Below are positions 53,217-62,535 of a DNA stretch of 64,000 bases, piece by piece (position 1 is the stretch's first letter; the number at the start of each line of letters is the position of its first letter). Where the stretch lies: assembly GCF_002213415.1 (NCBI RefSeq), contig NZ_NJGU01000004.1, forward strand, positions 186,001 through 250,000, in the 5' to 3' direction. The position numbers and the translations under genes are program-made. The notes beneath the pieces are model-generated. The model saw only the letters and a program-made list of their open reading frames with translations. It searched no databases and was not told where the DNA came from. The stretch is from Herbaspirillum robiniae (GTDB lineage: Bacteria > Pseudomonadota > Gammaproteobacteria > Burkholderiales > Burkholderiaceae_D).

Positions 53217-54055
53217 TGGCCTCGCGCGTGGCCGCCGCCAGCGCCTACCTGTTCGTGCCGGCGAACCGGCCGGACCGCTACGCCAAGGCGCTCGACAGCG
53301 GCGCCGACGCCGTCATCGTCGATCTTGAAGATGCGGTGGCGCTGCCGCTGAAGGAACAGGCGCGCGCCACCCTGGCGCAGTGGATACGCGACAACGGCCC
53401 GCAGCCGCGGCTGTGGGTGCGGGTCAACGCGGCCGACACGGTCTGGCATGCCGACGACGTGGCCGCTTTCGCCGCGCTGCCGCTGGCCGGCATCGTGCTG
53501 CCCAAGGCCGAAGATCCGAAGGCGGTCGGCGCCATCGCCGCAAGGCTGCCGGAAGGCTCGGGCGTGATCGCGCTGATCGAGACCGCCACCGGCCTGGCCG
53601 ACATGCGCCAGATCGCGCGCGTGCCCGGCGTCGCGCGGCTGGCGTTCGGCTCCATCGATGCCCAGGTCGACCTGGGCATGCAGTGCGGGCCGGAAGAAGA
53701 AGAGCTGCTGCACCTGCGCGTGGAAATGGTGCTGGCGTCGCGCCTGGCGGGCATCGCGCCGCCGGTGGACGGTGTGACCACCGCCTTCGATGACGAGGCC
53801 TTCCTGGCGAAGATGGTGCTGCGCGCGCGCAGGCTGGGGTTCGGCGCCAAGCTGTGCATCCACCCGAAGCAGGTGGCGGGCGTGAAGCAGGGATTCATGC
53901 CCACGCCGGCCGAACTGGCCTGGGCGCGCGAAGTGATGACCGCGGTGCGCGCCAGCGACGGCGGCGCCATCTCGCTGAACGGAAAGATGGTCGACAGGCC
54001 AGTGATCATGCAGGCCGAGAAGTTCCTGCACCAGGCCGGCGAATTGCAGGACTGA
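53216..54055 (+). CDS. ccl: CitE-type lyase, probable (S)-citramalyl-CoA lyase
   Basis: A 279-residue HpcH/HpaI (CitE-like) aldolase. It opens YLFVPANRPDRYAKALDSGA DAVIVDLEDAVALP, has ALIETATGLADMRQIARVPG near residue 120 and LAFGSIDAQVDLGMQCGPEE near 150. The Glu/Asp metal ligands (E in ALIET, D in FGSID region) are kept. It would cleave citramalyl-CoA to acetyl-CoA and pyruvate, the last pathway step; malyl-CoA or methylmalyl-CoA cleavage is a family alternative. Its start overlaps the CoA-transferase stop by one base. Confidence 0.82.
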   Translation: MASRVAAASAYLFVPANRPDRYAKALDSGADAVIVDLEDAVALPLKEQARATLAQWIRDNGPQPRLWVRVNAADTVWHADDVAAFAALPLAGIVLPKAEDPKAVGAIAARLPEGSGVIALIETATGLADMRQIARVPGVARLAFGSIDAQVDLGMQCGPEEEELLHLRVEMVLASRLAGIAPPVDGVTTAFDDEAFLAKMVLRARRLGFGAKLCIHPKQVAGVKQGFMPTPAELAWAREVMTAVRASDGGAISLNGKMVDRPVIMQAEKFLHQAGELQD

Positions 54056-54414
54056 TCCGAGGGAAGAAGACGCAGAAAGAAGACGAAGAAAGAAGACGAA
54101 GAAAACAGCAGGTCGAGAACAGAGCGCCGGCGCCATGCCGGCCGATACGCCAGATCGGGGCGCCGCTTGCGGGTATGAACGCGCGTGCCGACACGAAATG
54201 CCATGCGGTAAAGCTGAACAGAAGCAGAACAACAAAGCAGTAGCGCCCCGGGCCGGTCAGCCGGCCGGGGCGCGGATTTGCAGTCGCAGCAGGGCAGTGC
54301 GGCGATCCGGGAGAGACACCGGGCGCCGGTTCAACCAGCAAAAACAAGAGCGCAAGCAGCGGATGCCGTCGGGGATGGGCCCGGGGCGGATGCATCCAAC
54401 CATCTGGAGGAGAC
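54056..54414 (+). other. Spacer between CoA-ester cluster and second ABC operon
   Basis: No gene in 359 bases. Directly after the lyase stop there is a purine-rich direct repeat (GAAGAAAGAAGAC-like units, 54064-54107). A very GC-rich hairpin (54243-54274, CGCCCCGG/CCGGGGCG with CCGG inner stem) follows and lacks a T-run. The last 60 bases lead to the strong ribosome site GGAGGAG of the binding protein. Confidence 0.5.
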
Positions 54415-55725
54415 ATGTTCAAGAAAAAACTTATCGGCACGATGCTGGCCGCGGTATCCGCGTTCGCTTTCTCGCAAGGCGCGCTGGCGCAATCCAAGCC
54501 CGCCGAACTGAAGATCGGCATCACCACCTTCACTTCCGGCCCGGCCTCGGTGTTCGGCGTGCCGGCCAAGCAGGCGGCGGAACTCTACCTCGAAGACCTC
54601 AACGCCAAGGGCGGCATCAACGGCGTGAAGGTCGTCCCCACCTTCATCGACGAAGGCGTGGGCGGCGACAAGCTGCTCTCCGAATATCGCCGCGTGGTGC
54701 AGGAGCAGAACGTGCACGTGATGCTGGGCTCGATCTCCAGCGGCAGCTGCAACACGCTGGCGCCGGTGGCCGAAGACCTGAAGGTCCTGAACATCCTGTG
54801 GGACTGCGGCACCGAGAAGGTGCTGGAGGAGCGCCGCTACAAGTACGTCGTGCGCACCCAGGCCAACGCCACCACCGAGATGGTGGCCAGCGTGCTCTAC
54901 CTGCTGCGCCAGAAGCCCAACTTCAAGACCATCGCCGTGGTGAATCAGGACTACGCCTGGGGTCGCGACTCCTGGGAGCTGTTCTCGCAGACCCTGAAGA
55001 TCCTCAAGCCGGACGTCAAGGTGGTGGCCGAGCTGTTCCCCAAGTTCGGCGCCTCTGACTTCTCGACCGAGATCAGCCGCCTGCAGGCGCTGCGCCCGGA
55101 CGTGATCCTGTCGACTTCGTGGGGCGGCGACCTGGACACCTTCGTGCGCCAGTCGGCCCAGCGCGGCCTGATCAAGAACTCGCAGTTCGTGCTGCCGCTG
55201 GCGGAAAGCTCGCTGGAGCGCCTGGGCACGACCCTGCCTGACGGCGTCATCATCGGCGCGCGCGGCGACCACTACTTCCTGCACCCGGTGCTCAAGGACG
55301 ATCCCAAGCTCAAGGGCTTCGTCGACAAGTTCAAGGCCAAGACCGGCGCCTATCCGATCTACTCGGTCTACCACATGATCCAGGCGCTGGACGGCCTGGT
55401 GGCGGGGTATGACAAGGCGATCAAGGCCAACAAGGGCCAGTGGCCGAGCACCGAGCAATTGGCCTCGGCCATGCACGGCCTGAAGTTCCGCGGCCTGACC
55501 GACGAGGTGACCATCCGCGACGACGGCCAGGGCCTGGAAGACCAGCTGCTGGGCACGACCAGGAAGACCGCCGGCTATCCTTTCCCCATCCTGGACAAGA
55601 TCGAGATCTACCCGGCTGAAATGGCCATCGCCCCGGTCGGCCAGAAGTCGGTGGACTGGGTGAAGACGATCAAGCCCGAGATCCTGAAAGACCCGCGCAT
55701 CAAGACGTTCCCTCCGGTGAAGTGA
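54415..55725 (+). CDS. Branched-chain-amino-acid-type ABC transporter binding protein (second system)
   Basis: A 436-residue periplasmic binding protein, with a signal peptide MFKKKLIGTMLAAVSAFAFS and cleavage near ALA-QS. The mature type I fold starts LKIGITTFTSGPASVFGVPA and has AAELYLEDLNAKGGINGVKV near 57, and ADVILSTSW-like RPDVILSTSWGGDLDTFVRQ near 225. It is about 50 residues longer than the window's first liv binding protein and clearly divergent, so its ligand likely differs (acids or aromatic compounds are common for this group). GGAGGAG precedes the ATG. Confidence 0.88.
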   Translation: MFKKKLIGTMLAAVSAFAFSQGALAQSKPAELKIGITTFTSGPASVFGVPAKQAAELYLEDLNAKGGINGVKVVPTFIDEGVGGDKLLSEYRRVVQEQNVHVMLGSISSGSCNTLAPVAEDLKVLNILWDCGTEKVLEERRYKYVVRTQANATTEMVASVLYLLRQKPNFKTIAVVNQDYAWGRDSWELFSQTLKILKPDVKVVAELFPKFGASDFSTEISRLQALRPDVILSTSWGGDLDTFVRQSAQRGLIKNSQFVLPLAESSLERLGTTLPDGVIIGARGDHYFLHPVLKDDPKLKGFVDKFKAKTGAYPIYSVYHMIQALDGLVAGYDKAIKANKGQWPSTEQLASAMHGLKFRGLTDEVTIRDDGQGLEDQLLGTTRKTAGYPFPILDKIEIYPAEMAIAPVGQKSVDWVKTIKPEILKDPRIKTFPPVK

Positions 55726-55738
55726 GCGGACGACGGCC

Positions 55739-56644
55739 ATGAATCAGGAACTATTCCTGCTGGCGGTGCTTGACGGCATCTCCTACGCGGCGCTGCTGTT
55801 TCTGGTGGCGCTGGGTATGACGCTGGTGTTCGGCGTCATGCGCATCCTCAACATGGCGCACGGCAGCCTCTATGCGTTCGGCGGCTATTTCGCCGCCACG
55901 CTGGGGCTGTGGGCGGTGGCCAAAGGGCTGTCGCCGGCGTGGTCCTTCCTGTGGCTGGTGCTGGCCGCGCTGGTGATCGGCGCGGTGCTAGGCACCGTCA
56001 TGGAAGTGCTGCTGCTGCGTCGCATCTATCACAAGGAGCAGATCCTGCAACTGCTGGTGACGTTTGCGGCCTTCATGATCTTCGAAGACCTGCAACGCAT
56101 GATCTGGGGCGCCCAGCCTTATTTCGTCTCCGACATCGTCAACTATCTCGGCGTGGCCGAGGTGCTGGGCATCACCTATACCCGCTACCAGCTGATGGTG
56201 CTGCCGGGCGTGGCGCTGGTGGTGTTCTTCGGGCTGCGCTGGTTCCTCAAGTCCAGCCGCACCGGACGCCAGATCGTGGCCGTGGCGCACAACCGCGAGG
56301 TGGCGACCGCCATGGGCATCGACGCCAAGCGCATCTGCCTGCTGACCTTCGTGGCCGGCTCCATGCTGGGCGCGCTGGGCGGGGCCCTGGCGTCGCCCAC
56401 GACCTCGCTGGTGCCGGGCATCGGCGCCGAGATGATCGTGCTGTCGTTCGCCGTGGTGGCGACCGCCGGGCTGGGGCAGATCGAGGGCACGCTGGTGACG
56501 GCGTTGCTGATCGGCCTGGCGCGCTCGTTCGCGGTCTACCTGCAACCCGAGATGGAGGTGCTGGTGCCTTACCTGATCATGGTGGCGGTGCTGCTGTTCC
56601 GTCCGCAGGGACTGTTTTCCGTGGCGCAAGCGAGGAGGGTGTGA
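55739..56644 (+). CDS. LivH-type ABC permease (second system)
   Basis: A 301-residue LivH-family membrane protein. It opens LLAVLDGISYAALLFLVALG MTLVFGVMRILNMAHGSLYAF; the NMAHGSLYAFGGYF loop is the LivH hallmark (compare NLSHGAIFML in the first system). The loop AVAHNREVATAMGIDAKRIC is present near residue 185. It follows the binding protein by 13 bases and its stop overlaps the next gene (TGATG). Confidence 0.9.
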   Translation: MNQELFLLAVLDGISYAALLFLVALGMTLVFGVMRILNMAHGSLYAFGGYFAATLGLWAVAKGLSPAWSFLWLVLAALVIGAVLGTVMEVLLLRRIYHKEQILQLLVTFAAFMIFEDLQRMIWGAQPYFVSDIVNYLGVAEVLGITYTRYQLMVLPGVALVVFFGLRWFLKSSRTGRQIVAVAHNREVATAMGIDAKRICLLTFVAGSMLGALGGALASPTTSLVPGIGAEMIVLSFAVVATAGLGQIEGTLVTALLIGLARSFAVYLQPEMEVLVPYLIMVAVLLFRPQGLFSVAQARRV

Positions 56645-57648
56645 TGACGCGAGCCAATCTTGCCGGCCTGGCGCTGGCCCTGATCGCGCTGGCGGCGCCC
56701 CTGGCCTGGCCATGGCTGAAGACGCCGGTGGTGATCGCGGCCAGCTTCGGCGTCGCCGCGCTGGGCGTATCCATTTTGATCCGCGCCGGCCAGCTGTCGT
56801 TCGGCCATGCGATGTTCTCCTGCGCGGCCGGTTATGCCGCGGCCTTCCTGGCGCGCGCCATGCCGCAGCTCGACAGCGCCTTGCTGCTGCTGGTGGGCAT
56901 GGCGTGCGGAGCGGTGATGGGCATGGTGATCGGCCTGTTCGTGGTGCGCTACCGGGCGATCTTCTTCGGCATGCTCAACCTGGCGCTGTCGATGGTGCTG
57001 TTCTCCATCCTCGGCAAGTTCTACAGCTGGACCGGCGGCACCGACGGCATCCGCCTGGCGCGCTCGACCTTCTTCGGCATGCAGCTCGACCGCGACGGTT
57101 TCGAGACGGCGTTGCTGGTGGTGGCGGTGCTGTGCTCCATCGTGCTGGCGCTGGTGGTGCAACGCTACCAGCAATCCATCGCCGGACAGGCGCTGGCCGC
57201 GGTCAAGACCAACGAGACGCGGCTGGAATACATCGGCCTGTCGGCCAACAAGGCGCTGTGGATCGGCTATGTGATCTCGGCTTCCCTGTGCGGCCTGTCG
57301 GGCGCGATGTTCGCGCTGATGCAGGGGCTGGTGACGCCGGAGATGGGGTATTGGGTGCGCTCGGGCGAGATCGTCTTCATCTCCATCCTGGGCGGCGTCG
57401 GCCATCCGGTCGGGGCGTTCCTGGGGGCGGTGGTGTTCGAGTTCGTCAAGCTGTATTCGGCAGCGCTGTTTACCGGCGCCTGGCAGATGGTGCTGGGCTT
57501 CGTGCTGATCGGCCTGGTGTTCTTCGTGCCCAGCGGCCTGTCGGGATTGCTGTTTCGCAAGAGCAAGCCGGTGGCCGAGACGCCGGCAGCGGACAAGAAC
57601 GACAAGGGCGCGGCCATTGCGTCCGCCATCGAGGAGGTGCGTTCATGA
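56644..57648 (+). CDS. LivM-type ABC permease (second system)
   Basis: A 334-residue LivM-family permease with about nine helices. It has RAGQLSFGHAMFSCAAGYAA near residue 43, the coupling loop ALAAVKTNETRLEYIGLSAN near 185 and GEIVFISILGGVGHPVGAFL near 242. A hydrophilic tail of about 25 residues follows the last helix. It overlaps the genes on both sides (TGATG at the start; the next ATG begins 4 bases before this stop), showing tight coupling. Confidence 0.9.
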   Translation: MTRANLAGLALALIALAAPLAWPWLKTPVVIAASFGVAALGVSILIRAGQLSFGHAMFSCAAGYAAAFLARAMPQLDSALLLLVGMACGAVMGMVIGLFVVRYRAIFFGMLNLALSMVLFSILGKFYSWTGGTDGIRLARSTFFGMQLDRDGFETALLVVAVLCSIVLALVVQRYQQSIAGQALAAVKTNETRLEYIGLSANKALWIGYVISASLCGLSGAMFALMQGLVTPEMGYWVRSGEIVFISILGGVGHPVGAFLGAVVFEFVKLYSAALFTGAWQMVLGFVLIGLVFFVPSGLSGLLFRKSKPVAETPAADKNDKGAAIASAIEEVRS

Positions 57649-58385
57649 GCGCCCTGTTACAGACCCGCGGCCTGCAACTTGCCTTCGGCGGCGTGGTGGT
57701 GGCCGACAGCATCGACTTCGCGCTGGAGCAGGGCGAGCGGCTGGCGGTGATCGGCCAGAACGGCGCCGGCAAGACCACCTTCATCAACATCTGCACCGGC
57801 TTCATCCGGCCCACCGGCGGCAGCGTGCATTTCGACGGCAAGGAGATCACCAGGATGGCGCCGCGCGCCATCGTCCAGCGCGGCATCGGACGCTCCTTCC
57901 AGCTGCCGCAGCTGTTCCTGGAGCACACGGTGCGCGACTGCATCCGCCTGGCGGCGGCCGGGCGCACCGGCGTGCTGCGCATGTGGACGCCGCTGTCGCG
58001 CGTGCTGCCGGAGTCCGAGATCGAGCGGATCCTGGAGCTGGTGGGCCTGCGCCAGCGCGCCGACGATCCCTGCTCGCTGCTGCCCGAAGGCCAGCGCAAG
58101 CTGCTCGACATCGCCATGGCGCTGGTGCTGCAACCCAAGCTGCTGATCATGGACGAGCCCACCAGCGGCGTTTCCACCGAGGAGAAGCACGGGCTGATGG
58201 CGATCATCATGCGCGTGCTGGACGAGCAGAAGATCACCTCGATCTTCGTCGAGCACGACGTCGACATCGTCACCCGCTACGCCACCCGCGTGGCGGCGTG
58301 GATCTCGGGCCGCATCGCCGCCGACGGCAAGCCGCAGGACGTGCTCGGCAATCCGGACATCCGCCGCAACGTGATAGGGGAGTGA
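57645..58385 (+). CDS. LivG-type ABC ATP-binding protein (second system)
   Basis: A 246-residue ATPase. Walker A GQNGAGKTTFINICTGFIRP near residue 37, Q-loop RSFQLPQLFLEHTV near 84, a degenerate signature SLLPEGQRKLLDIAMALVLQ in place of LSGGQ near 145, Walker B LLIMDEPTSGVS near 168 and switch His SIFVEHDVDIV. LPEGQ instead of LSGGQ is common in some LivG subgroups. GAGGAGG precedes the ATG. Confidence 0.9.
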   Translation: MSALLQTRGLQLAFGGVVVADSIDFALEQGERLAVIGQNGAGKTTFINICTGFIRPTGGSVHFDGKEITRMAPRAIVQRGIGRSFQLPQLFLEHTVRDCIRLAAAGRTGVLRMWTPLSRVLPESEIERILELVGLRQRADDPCSLLPEGQRKLLDIAMALVLQPKLLIMDEPTSGVSTEEKHGLMAIIMRVLDEQKITSIFVEHDVDIVTRYATRVAAWISGRIAADGKPQDVLGNPDIRRNVIGE

Positions 58386-58386
58386 G

Positions 58387-59061
58387 ATGCTGAAGATCAA
58401 CAGGATCAGCGCGCGCATCGCCGGCATCACGGTGCTGCGCAAGATCGACACCGAGTTCCCGGCCGGCAGCCTGCTGGCCGTGGTGGGGCGCAACGGCGCC
58501 GGCAAGACCACCTTGCTGCGCGCCGTGATGGGGCTGATGCCGCTGCAGGAGGGCAGCATCAGCTTCGACGGCCGCGACCTGGCGTCGGTGCCGGCGCACG
58601 GCAGGGCGGCGCTGGGCATCGGTTACGCCCCGGAAGACCGGGTGATGTTCCCGACCTTCACCGTGGAAGAAAACCTGCGCCTGCCGTGCGACGTGCTCAA
58701 GCTGCCGCGTGCGGAGATCGACCGTCGCCTGGAAAAGGCGGTGGCCGTGGTGCCGCAACTCAAGGACATGCTGCCGCGTTCCGGCGCGGCGCTGTCCGGC
58801 GGCCAGGGCAAGATCGCCGCGCTCGGACGGGCGCTGATGGCCGGCACGCGGCTGGTGCTGCTGGACGAGCCTTTCCAGGGACTGGCGCCGGTGCTGGCGT
58901 CGCAATACGGCGAATCGCTGCGCCGCCTGCGCGAGATGGACAGCGAGGTATGCGTGGTGGTGACCGAATCCAACCGCAGCCTGCTGCGCGACCTGCCCGA
59001 CGCCACCCTCACGCTGGAGCGCGGCGAGCTGGCGGTGGGCGAGCCGGCCGCGGCCCACTGA
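58387..59061 (+). CDS. LivF-type ABC ATP-binding protein (second system)
   Basis: A 224-residue ATPase, slightly shorter than typical LivF. Walker A GRNGAGKTTLLRAVMGLMPL near residue 35, the LivF-typical IGYAPEDRVMFPTFTVEENL near 78, signature ALSGGQGKIAALGRALMAG near 135 and Walker B LVLLDEPFQGLAP near 157. The switch region reads CVVVTESNRSL, where a His is usual, so the catalytic switch histidine appears replaced by Glu-Ser. It follows LivG directly and ends the transporter part of the operon. Confidence 0.88.
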   Translation: MLKINRISARIAGITVLRKIDTEFPAGSLLAVVGRNGAGKTTLLRAVMGLMPLQEGSISFDGRDLASVPAHGRAALGIGYAPEDRVMFPTFTVEENLRLPCDVLKLPRAEIDRRLEKAVAVVPQLKDMLPRSGAALSGGQGKIAALGRALMAGTRLVLLDEPFQGLAPVLASQYGESLRRLREMDSEVCVVVTESNRSLLRDLPDATLTLERGELAVGEPAAAH

Positions 59062-59108
59062 AGCGCAATGCATTTTTCCGATTTCCTTTTCCCCCACAGG
59101 ACAAGCAC

Positions 59109-60551
59109 ATGACATCCCCCAAGACCCTGCTGATCGACGGCCGCTGGCAAGCGGCCCAGGACGGCCAGGCGATCGACGTGATCGATCCCAGCAACGCCAA
59201 GGTATTCACCCAGATCTCGCGCGGCGGCAAGGCCGACATCGACCTCGCCGTGGCGGCGGCACGCCGGGCGCTGTCCGGCGAGTGGGGGCGGCTGACCGCC
59301 ACCGAGCGCGGCCGCCTGCTGGTCAAGCTGGGCGACCTGATCCTCGCCAACGCCGAAGAGATCGCCCAGCTGGAAGCGCGCGACACCGGCAAGCCCATCA
59401 CCGTGGCGCGCAACGACGTCAAGGTGGTGGCGCGCTACTTCGAGTTCTACGGCAGCGCCGCCGACAAGATCCACGGCGAGACCATTCCCTATCTCGACGG
59501 CTACAACGTCAGCCTGGTGCGGGTGCCGCACGGCGTGACCGCGCACATCATTCCGTGGAACTACCCGGCGCAGATGTTCGGCCGCTCGCTGGCGCCGGCG
59601 CTGGCCATGGGCAACGCCACGGTGATGAAGCCGTCCGAAGACGCCTGCCTGTCCGGCATCAAGCTGGGCGAGCTGGCGCTGGAGGCGGGGTTCCCGCCGG
59701 GTGCGCTCAATGTCGTGACCGGCTATGGCCATGAGGCCGGGGCGGCGTTGACGGCGCATCCCGGCATCGATTTCGCTACCTTCACCGGCTCGCCGGAGGT
59801 GGGCGTGATGGTGCAGGAGGCCACCGCCAAGAACCATATTCCCTGCGTGCTGGAGCTGGGCGGCAAGTCGCCGCAGATCGTGTTCGACGACGTCGATGTC
59901 GAGAAGGCGCTGCCGGTGATCGTCAAAGCCATCACCCAGAACGCCGGCCAGACCTGCTCGGCCGGCAGCCGCCTGCTGGTGCAGGAGAGCATCTACGACA
60001 GCTTCGTGGCCAAGGTGGCGGAGCGCTTTGCCCAGGTGCGCGTGGGCACGCCGGAGATGGACCTGGATTGCGGCCCCATCGTCAACCGCAAGCAGCGCGA
60101 TCGCGTGCAGGGCTTCATCGACGAGGCGGCGGCATCGGGGATCCCGGTGCTGGCGCAGGGATCGCTGGGCGCGGGCGTGTCGGCCGAGGGCTACTTCGTC
60201 CGGCCGACGCTGTTCGGCCGCGTGCCGCGCGACCACAAGCTGGCTTGCCGCGAGGTGTTCGGCCCGGTGCTGTCGGCGATGTCCTTCAAGGACGAGGAAG
60301 ACGCCATCGCATTGGCCAATGCCACCGAGTACGGCCTGGCCGCCGGCATCTGGACCGAGAACGGCGGCCGTCAGGCGCGGCTGGCGCAGCGCGTGCTGTC
60401 GGGCCAGGTGTTCATCAACTGCTACGGCGCCGGCGGTGGCGTGGAGCTGCCGTTCGGCGGCGTCAAGAAGAGCGGCCACGGCCGCGAGAAGGGCTTGCTG
60501 GCGCTGGAGGAAATGAGCACCACCAAGACCATCGTCCACCACTACAAATAA
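59109..60551 (+). CDS. NAD(P)-dependent aldehyde dehydrogenase
   Basis: A 480-residue aldehyde dehydrogenase. Catalytic residues are intact: PWNYPAQMFGRSLAPALAMG near 155 (binding Asn), NATVMKPSEDA (Lys near 180), TFTGSPEVGVMV near 230, VLELGGKSPQIVFDD (general-base Glu near 253) and NAGQTCSAGSRLLVQ (nucleophile Cys near 287). It oxidises an aldehyde to the acid. It starts 47 bases after livF and is followed by an SDR and an alcohol dehydrogenase, suggesting an alcohol-aldehyde-acid route for the imported compound. Confidence 0.92.
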   Translation: MTSPKTLLIDGRWQAAQDGQAIDVIDPSNAKVFTQISRGGKADIDLAVAAARRALSGEWGRLTATERGRLLVKLGDLILANAEEIAQLEARDTGKPITVARNDVKVVARYFEFYGSAADKIHGETIPYLDGYNVSLVRVPHGVTAHIIPWNYPAQMFGRSLAPALAMGNATVMKPSEDACLSGIKLGELALEAGFPPGALNVVTGYGHEAGAALTAHPGIDFATFTGSPEVGVMVQEATAKNHIPCVLELGGKSPQIVFDDVDVEKALPVIVKAITQNAGQTCSAGSRLLVQESIYDSFVAKVAERFAQVRVGTPEMDLDCGPIVNRKQRDRVQGFIDEAAASGIPVLAQGSLGAGVSAEGYFVRPTLFGRVPRDHKLACREVFGPVLSAMSFKDEEDAIALANATEYGLAAGIWTENGGRQARLAQRVLSGQVFINCYGAGGGVELPFGGVKKSGHGREKGLLALEEMSTTKTIVHHYK

Positions 60552-60561
60552 GGAGAACGCG

Positions 60562-61332
60562 ATGCCGCAACTGGAAGGCAAGGTCGCCATCGTCACCGGC
60601 GCGGCCGGCGGATTCGGGGCCGAGATCGCCCGCGCTTATGTGCGCGAAGGCGCCCGCGTGCTGATCGCCGACATCAACGCCGCAGGCGCGCAGGCGCTGG
60701 CTGGCGAGCTCGGGCCGCAGGCCGCGGCCGCCGCCTGCGACGTCACCAGCGCCGATCAGGTCAATGCCGCCGTGCGCCTGTGCGTGGAGCGCTTCGGCAT
60801 TCCCGACATCGTGGTCAACAACGCCGGCGCCACCCACAAGAACCAGCCCATGCTGCAGGTCGACGAGAAGACCTTCGACCGCGTCTTCGCCATCAACGTC
60901 AAGTCGATCTTCCACATGACGCACGCGGTGGTGCCGCTGATGCGCGAGCGCAACCAGGCCGAGCCAGGACGCGGCGGCGTGATCCTCAACGTCGGCTCGG
61001 TGGCCGGCATTCGTCCCCGGCCCGGGCTGACCTGGTACAACAGCTCCAAGGGCGCGGTCAACATGCTGTCCAAGTCGATGGCCGTGGAGCTGGCGCCGGA
61101 CCGCATTCGCGTCAACGCGATCTGTCCGGTGATGGGCGCCACCGGTTTGCTGGAGCAGTTCATGGGCATGCCCGACACGCCGGAGAACCGCGCCCGCTTC
61201 ATTTCCACCATTCCGCTGGGGCGCATGTGCGAGGGCACCGACGTGGCCAACGTGGCGCTGTTCCTGGCCACCGACGCCTCGCATTTCCTGACCGGGATGG
61301 AAGTGCCGGTGGATGGCGGTCGTGTAATCTAG
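60562..61332 (+). CDS. Short-chain dehydrogenase/reductase
   Basis: A 256-residue classical SDR. Nucleotide-binding VAIVTGAAGGFGAEIARAYV (residues 8-27), with DINAAGAQ suggesting NAD preference (Asp after the second strand), NNAGATHKN near 90, serine strand ILNVGSVAGIRPRPG near 140, catalytic YNSSK (Tyr-x3-Lys near 155) and GMEVPVDGGRVI at the C-terminus. Unlike the SDR at 45260 the triad is complete. It follows the aldehyde dehydrogenase by 10 bases. Confidence 0.92.
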   Translation: MPQLEGKVAIVTGAAGGFGAEIARAYVREGARVLIADINAAGAQALAGELGPQAAAAACDVTSADQVNAAVRLCVERFGIPDIVVNNAGATHKNQPMLQVDEKTFDRVFAINVKSIFHMTHAVVPLMRERNQAEPGRGGVILNVGSVAGIRPRPGLTWYNSSKGAVNMLSKSMAVELAPDRIRVNAICPVMGATGLLEQFMGMPDTPENRARFISTIPLGRMCEGTDVANVALFLATDASHFLTGMEVPVDGGRVI

Positions 61333-61371
61333 GCGTTCCTGACATTTGACCCACACACCAAGGAGCGAGAC

Positions 61372-62496
61372 ATGAAAATCCAGGCCGCCGTATTGCGCGA
61401 GATGACCGACGTCCACCCGTTTGCGCAGAGCCAGCCGCTGAAGATAGAAGAACTGGAACTGGACCCGCCCGGCCCGGGCGAAGTGCTGGTGAAGATGAAG
61501 GCCGCCGGCCTGTGCCATTCGGACCTGTCGGTGATCACCGGCGTGCGACCGCGCCCGGTGCCGATGGCGCTGGGCCACGAGGCCTCGGCCGAAGTGGTGC
61601 AGGTGGGCAGCGGCGTGACCGACCTGCGCGCCGGCGACCTGGTGGTGCTGGTGTTCGTGCCCAGCTGCGGCCACTGCATGCCCTGCATGGAGGGCCGGCC
61701 GGCGCTGTGCGAACCGGGCGCCGCCACCAACACGCTGGGCGAGCTGCTCTCGGGCCAGCGCCGCCTGCACAAGCAGGGCGGGCATGTGAACCATCACATG
61801 GGCGTCTCGGCCTTCGCCGACCATGCGGTGGTGTCGCGCCGCTCCTGCGTCAAGGTGGAAGCCGACATCGATCCGGTGGAAGCGGCCCTGTTCGGCTGCG
61901 CGGTGCTGACCGGCGTGGGCGCGGCGGTCAACACGGCCGAAGTCAAGGCGGGCACCAGCGCCGTGGTGCTGGGCCTGGGCGGCGTCGGCCTGTGCACCAT
62001 GCTGGGGGCGCTGGCCTCCGGCGCGCGCGAGGTGATCGCGGTCGACCTGCACGACAGCAAGCTGGAAGTGGCGAAGTCGCTGGGCGCCACCGCCACCGTG
62101 AACGCGCGCGACCCGGATGCGGTAGAGAAGGTCAAGGCCTTGACCCGCGGCGGCGTCGACTACGCGTTCGAGATGGCAGGTTCGGTGCAGGCGATGGAGA
62201 TGGCCTACCGCATGACGCGCCGCGGCGGCATGACGGTGACCGCCGGCCTGCCGCCGCCGGACGCGCGCTGGCCGCTGCAGCAGGTCAGCCTGGTGGCCGA
62301 GGAACGTACCGTCAAGGGCAGCTACATCGGCTCCTGCGTGCCGCTGCGCGACATCCCGCGCTACATCGGGTTGTACCAGGCCGGGCGCCTGCCGATCGAC
62401 AAACTGATGGGCGAGCGCATGGCGCTGGCCGATATCAACCGTGGCTTCGACCGCCTGCACAGCGGCGAGGGACTACGGGACCTGATCGTGTTTTAA
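61372..62496 (+). CDS. Zinc-dependent alcohol dehydrogenase (class III-like)
   Basis: A 374-residue MDR-family alcohol dehydrogenase. Catalytic zinc site: AAGLCHSDLSVITGV (Cys near 45) and ALGHEASAEVVQVGSG (His near 66). Structural zinc: CGHCMPCMEGRPALC, four cysteines (about 101-115). NAD-binding AVVLGLGGVGLCTMLGALAS near 200. The insert and order suit class III-type enzymes, but formaldehyde-glutathione activity cannot be assumed. Starts 39 bases after the SDR with AAGGAG upstream. Confidence 0.92.
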   Translation: MKIQAAVLREMTDVHPFAQSQPLKIEELELDPPGPGEVLVKMKAAGLCHSDLSVITGVRPRPVPMALGHEASAEVVQVGSGVTDLRAGDLVVLVFVPSCGHCMPCMEGRPALCEPGAATNTLGELLSGQRRLHKQGGHVNHHMGVSAFADHAVVSRRSCVKVEADIDPVEAALFGCAVLTGVGAAVNTAEVKAGTSAVVLGLGGVGLCTMLGALASGAREVIAVDLHDSKLEVAKSLGATATVNARDPDAVEKVKALTRGGVDYAFEMAGSVQAMEMAYRMTRRGGMTVTAGLPPPDARWPLQQVSLVAEERTVKGSYIGSCVPLRDIPRYIGLYQAGRLPIDKLMGERMALADINRGFDRLHSGEGLRDLIVF

Positions 62497-62535
62497 CGCC
62501 TTCGCAAGGAGGCATCACAAGGAGGAGACCCAAGC

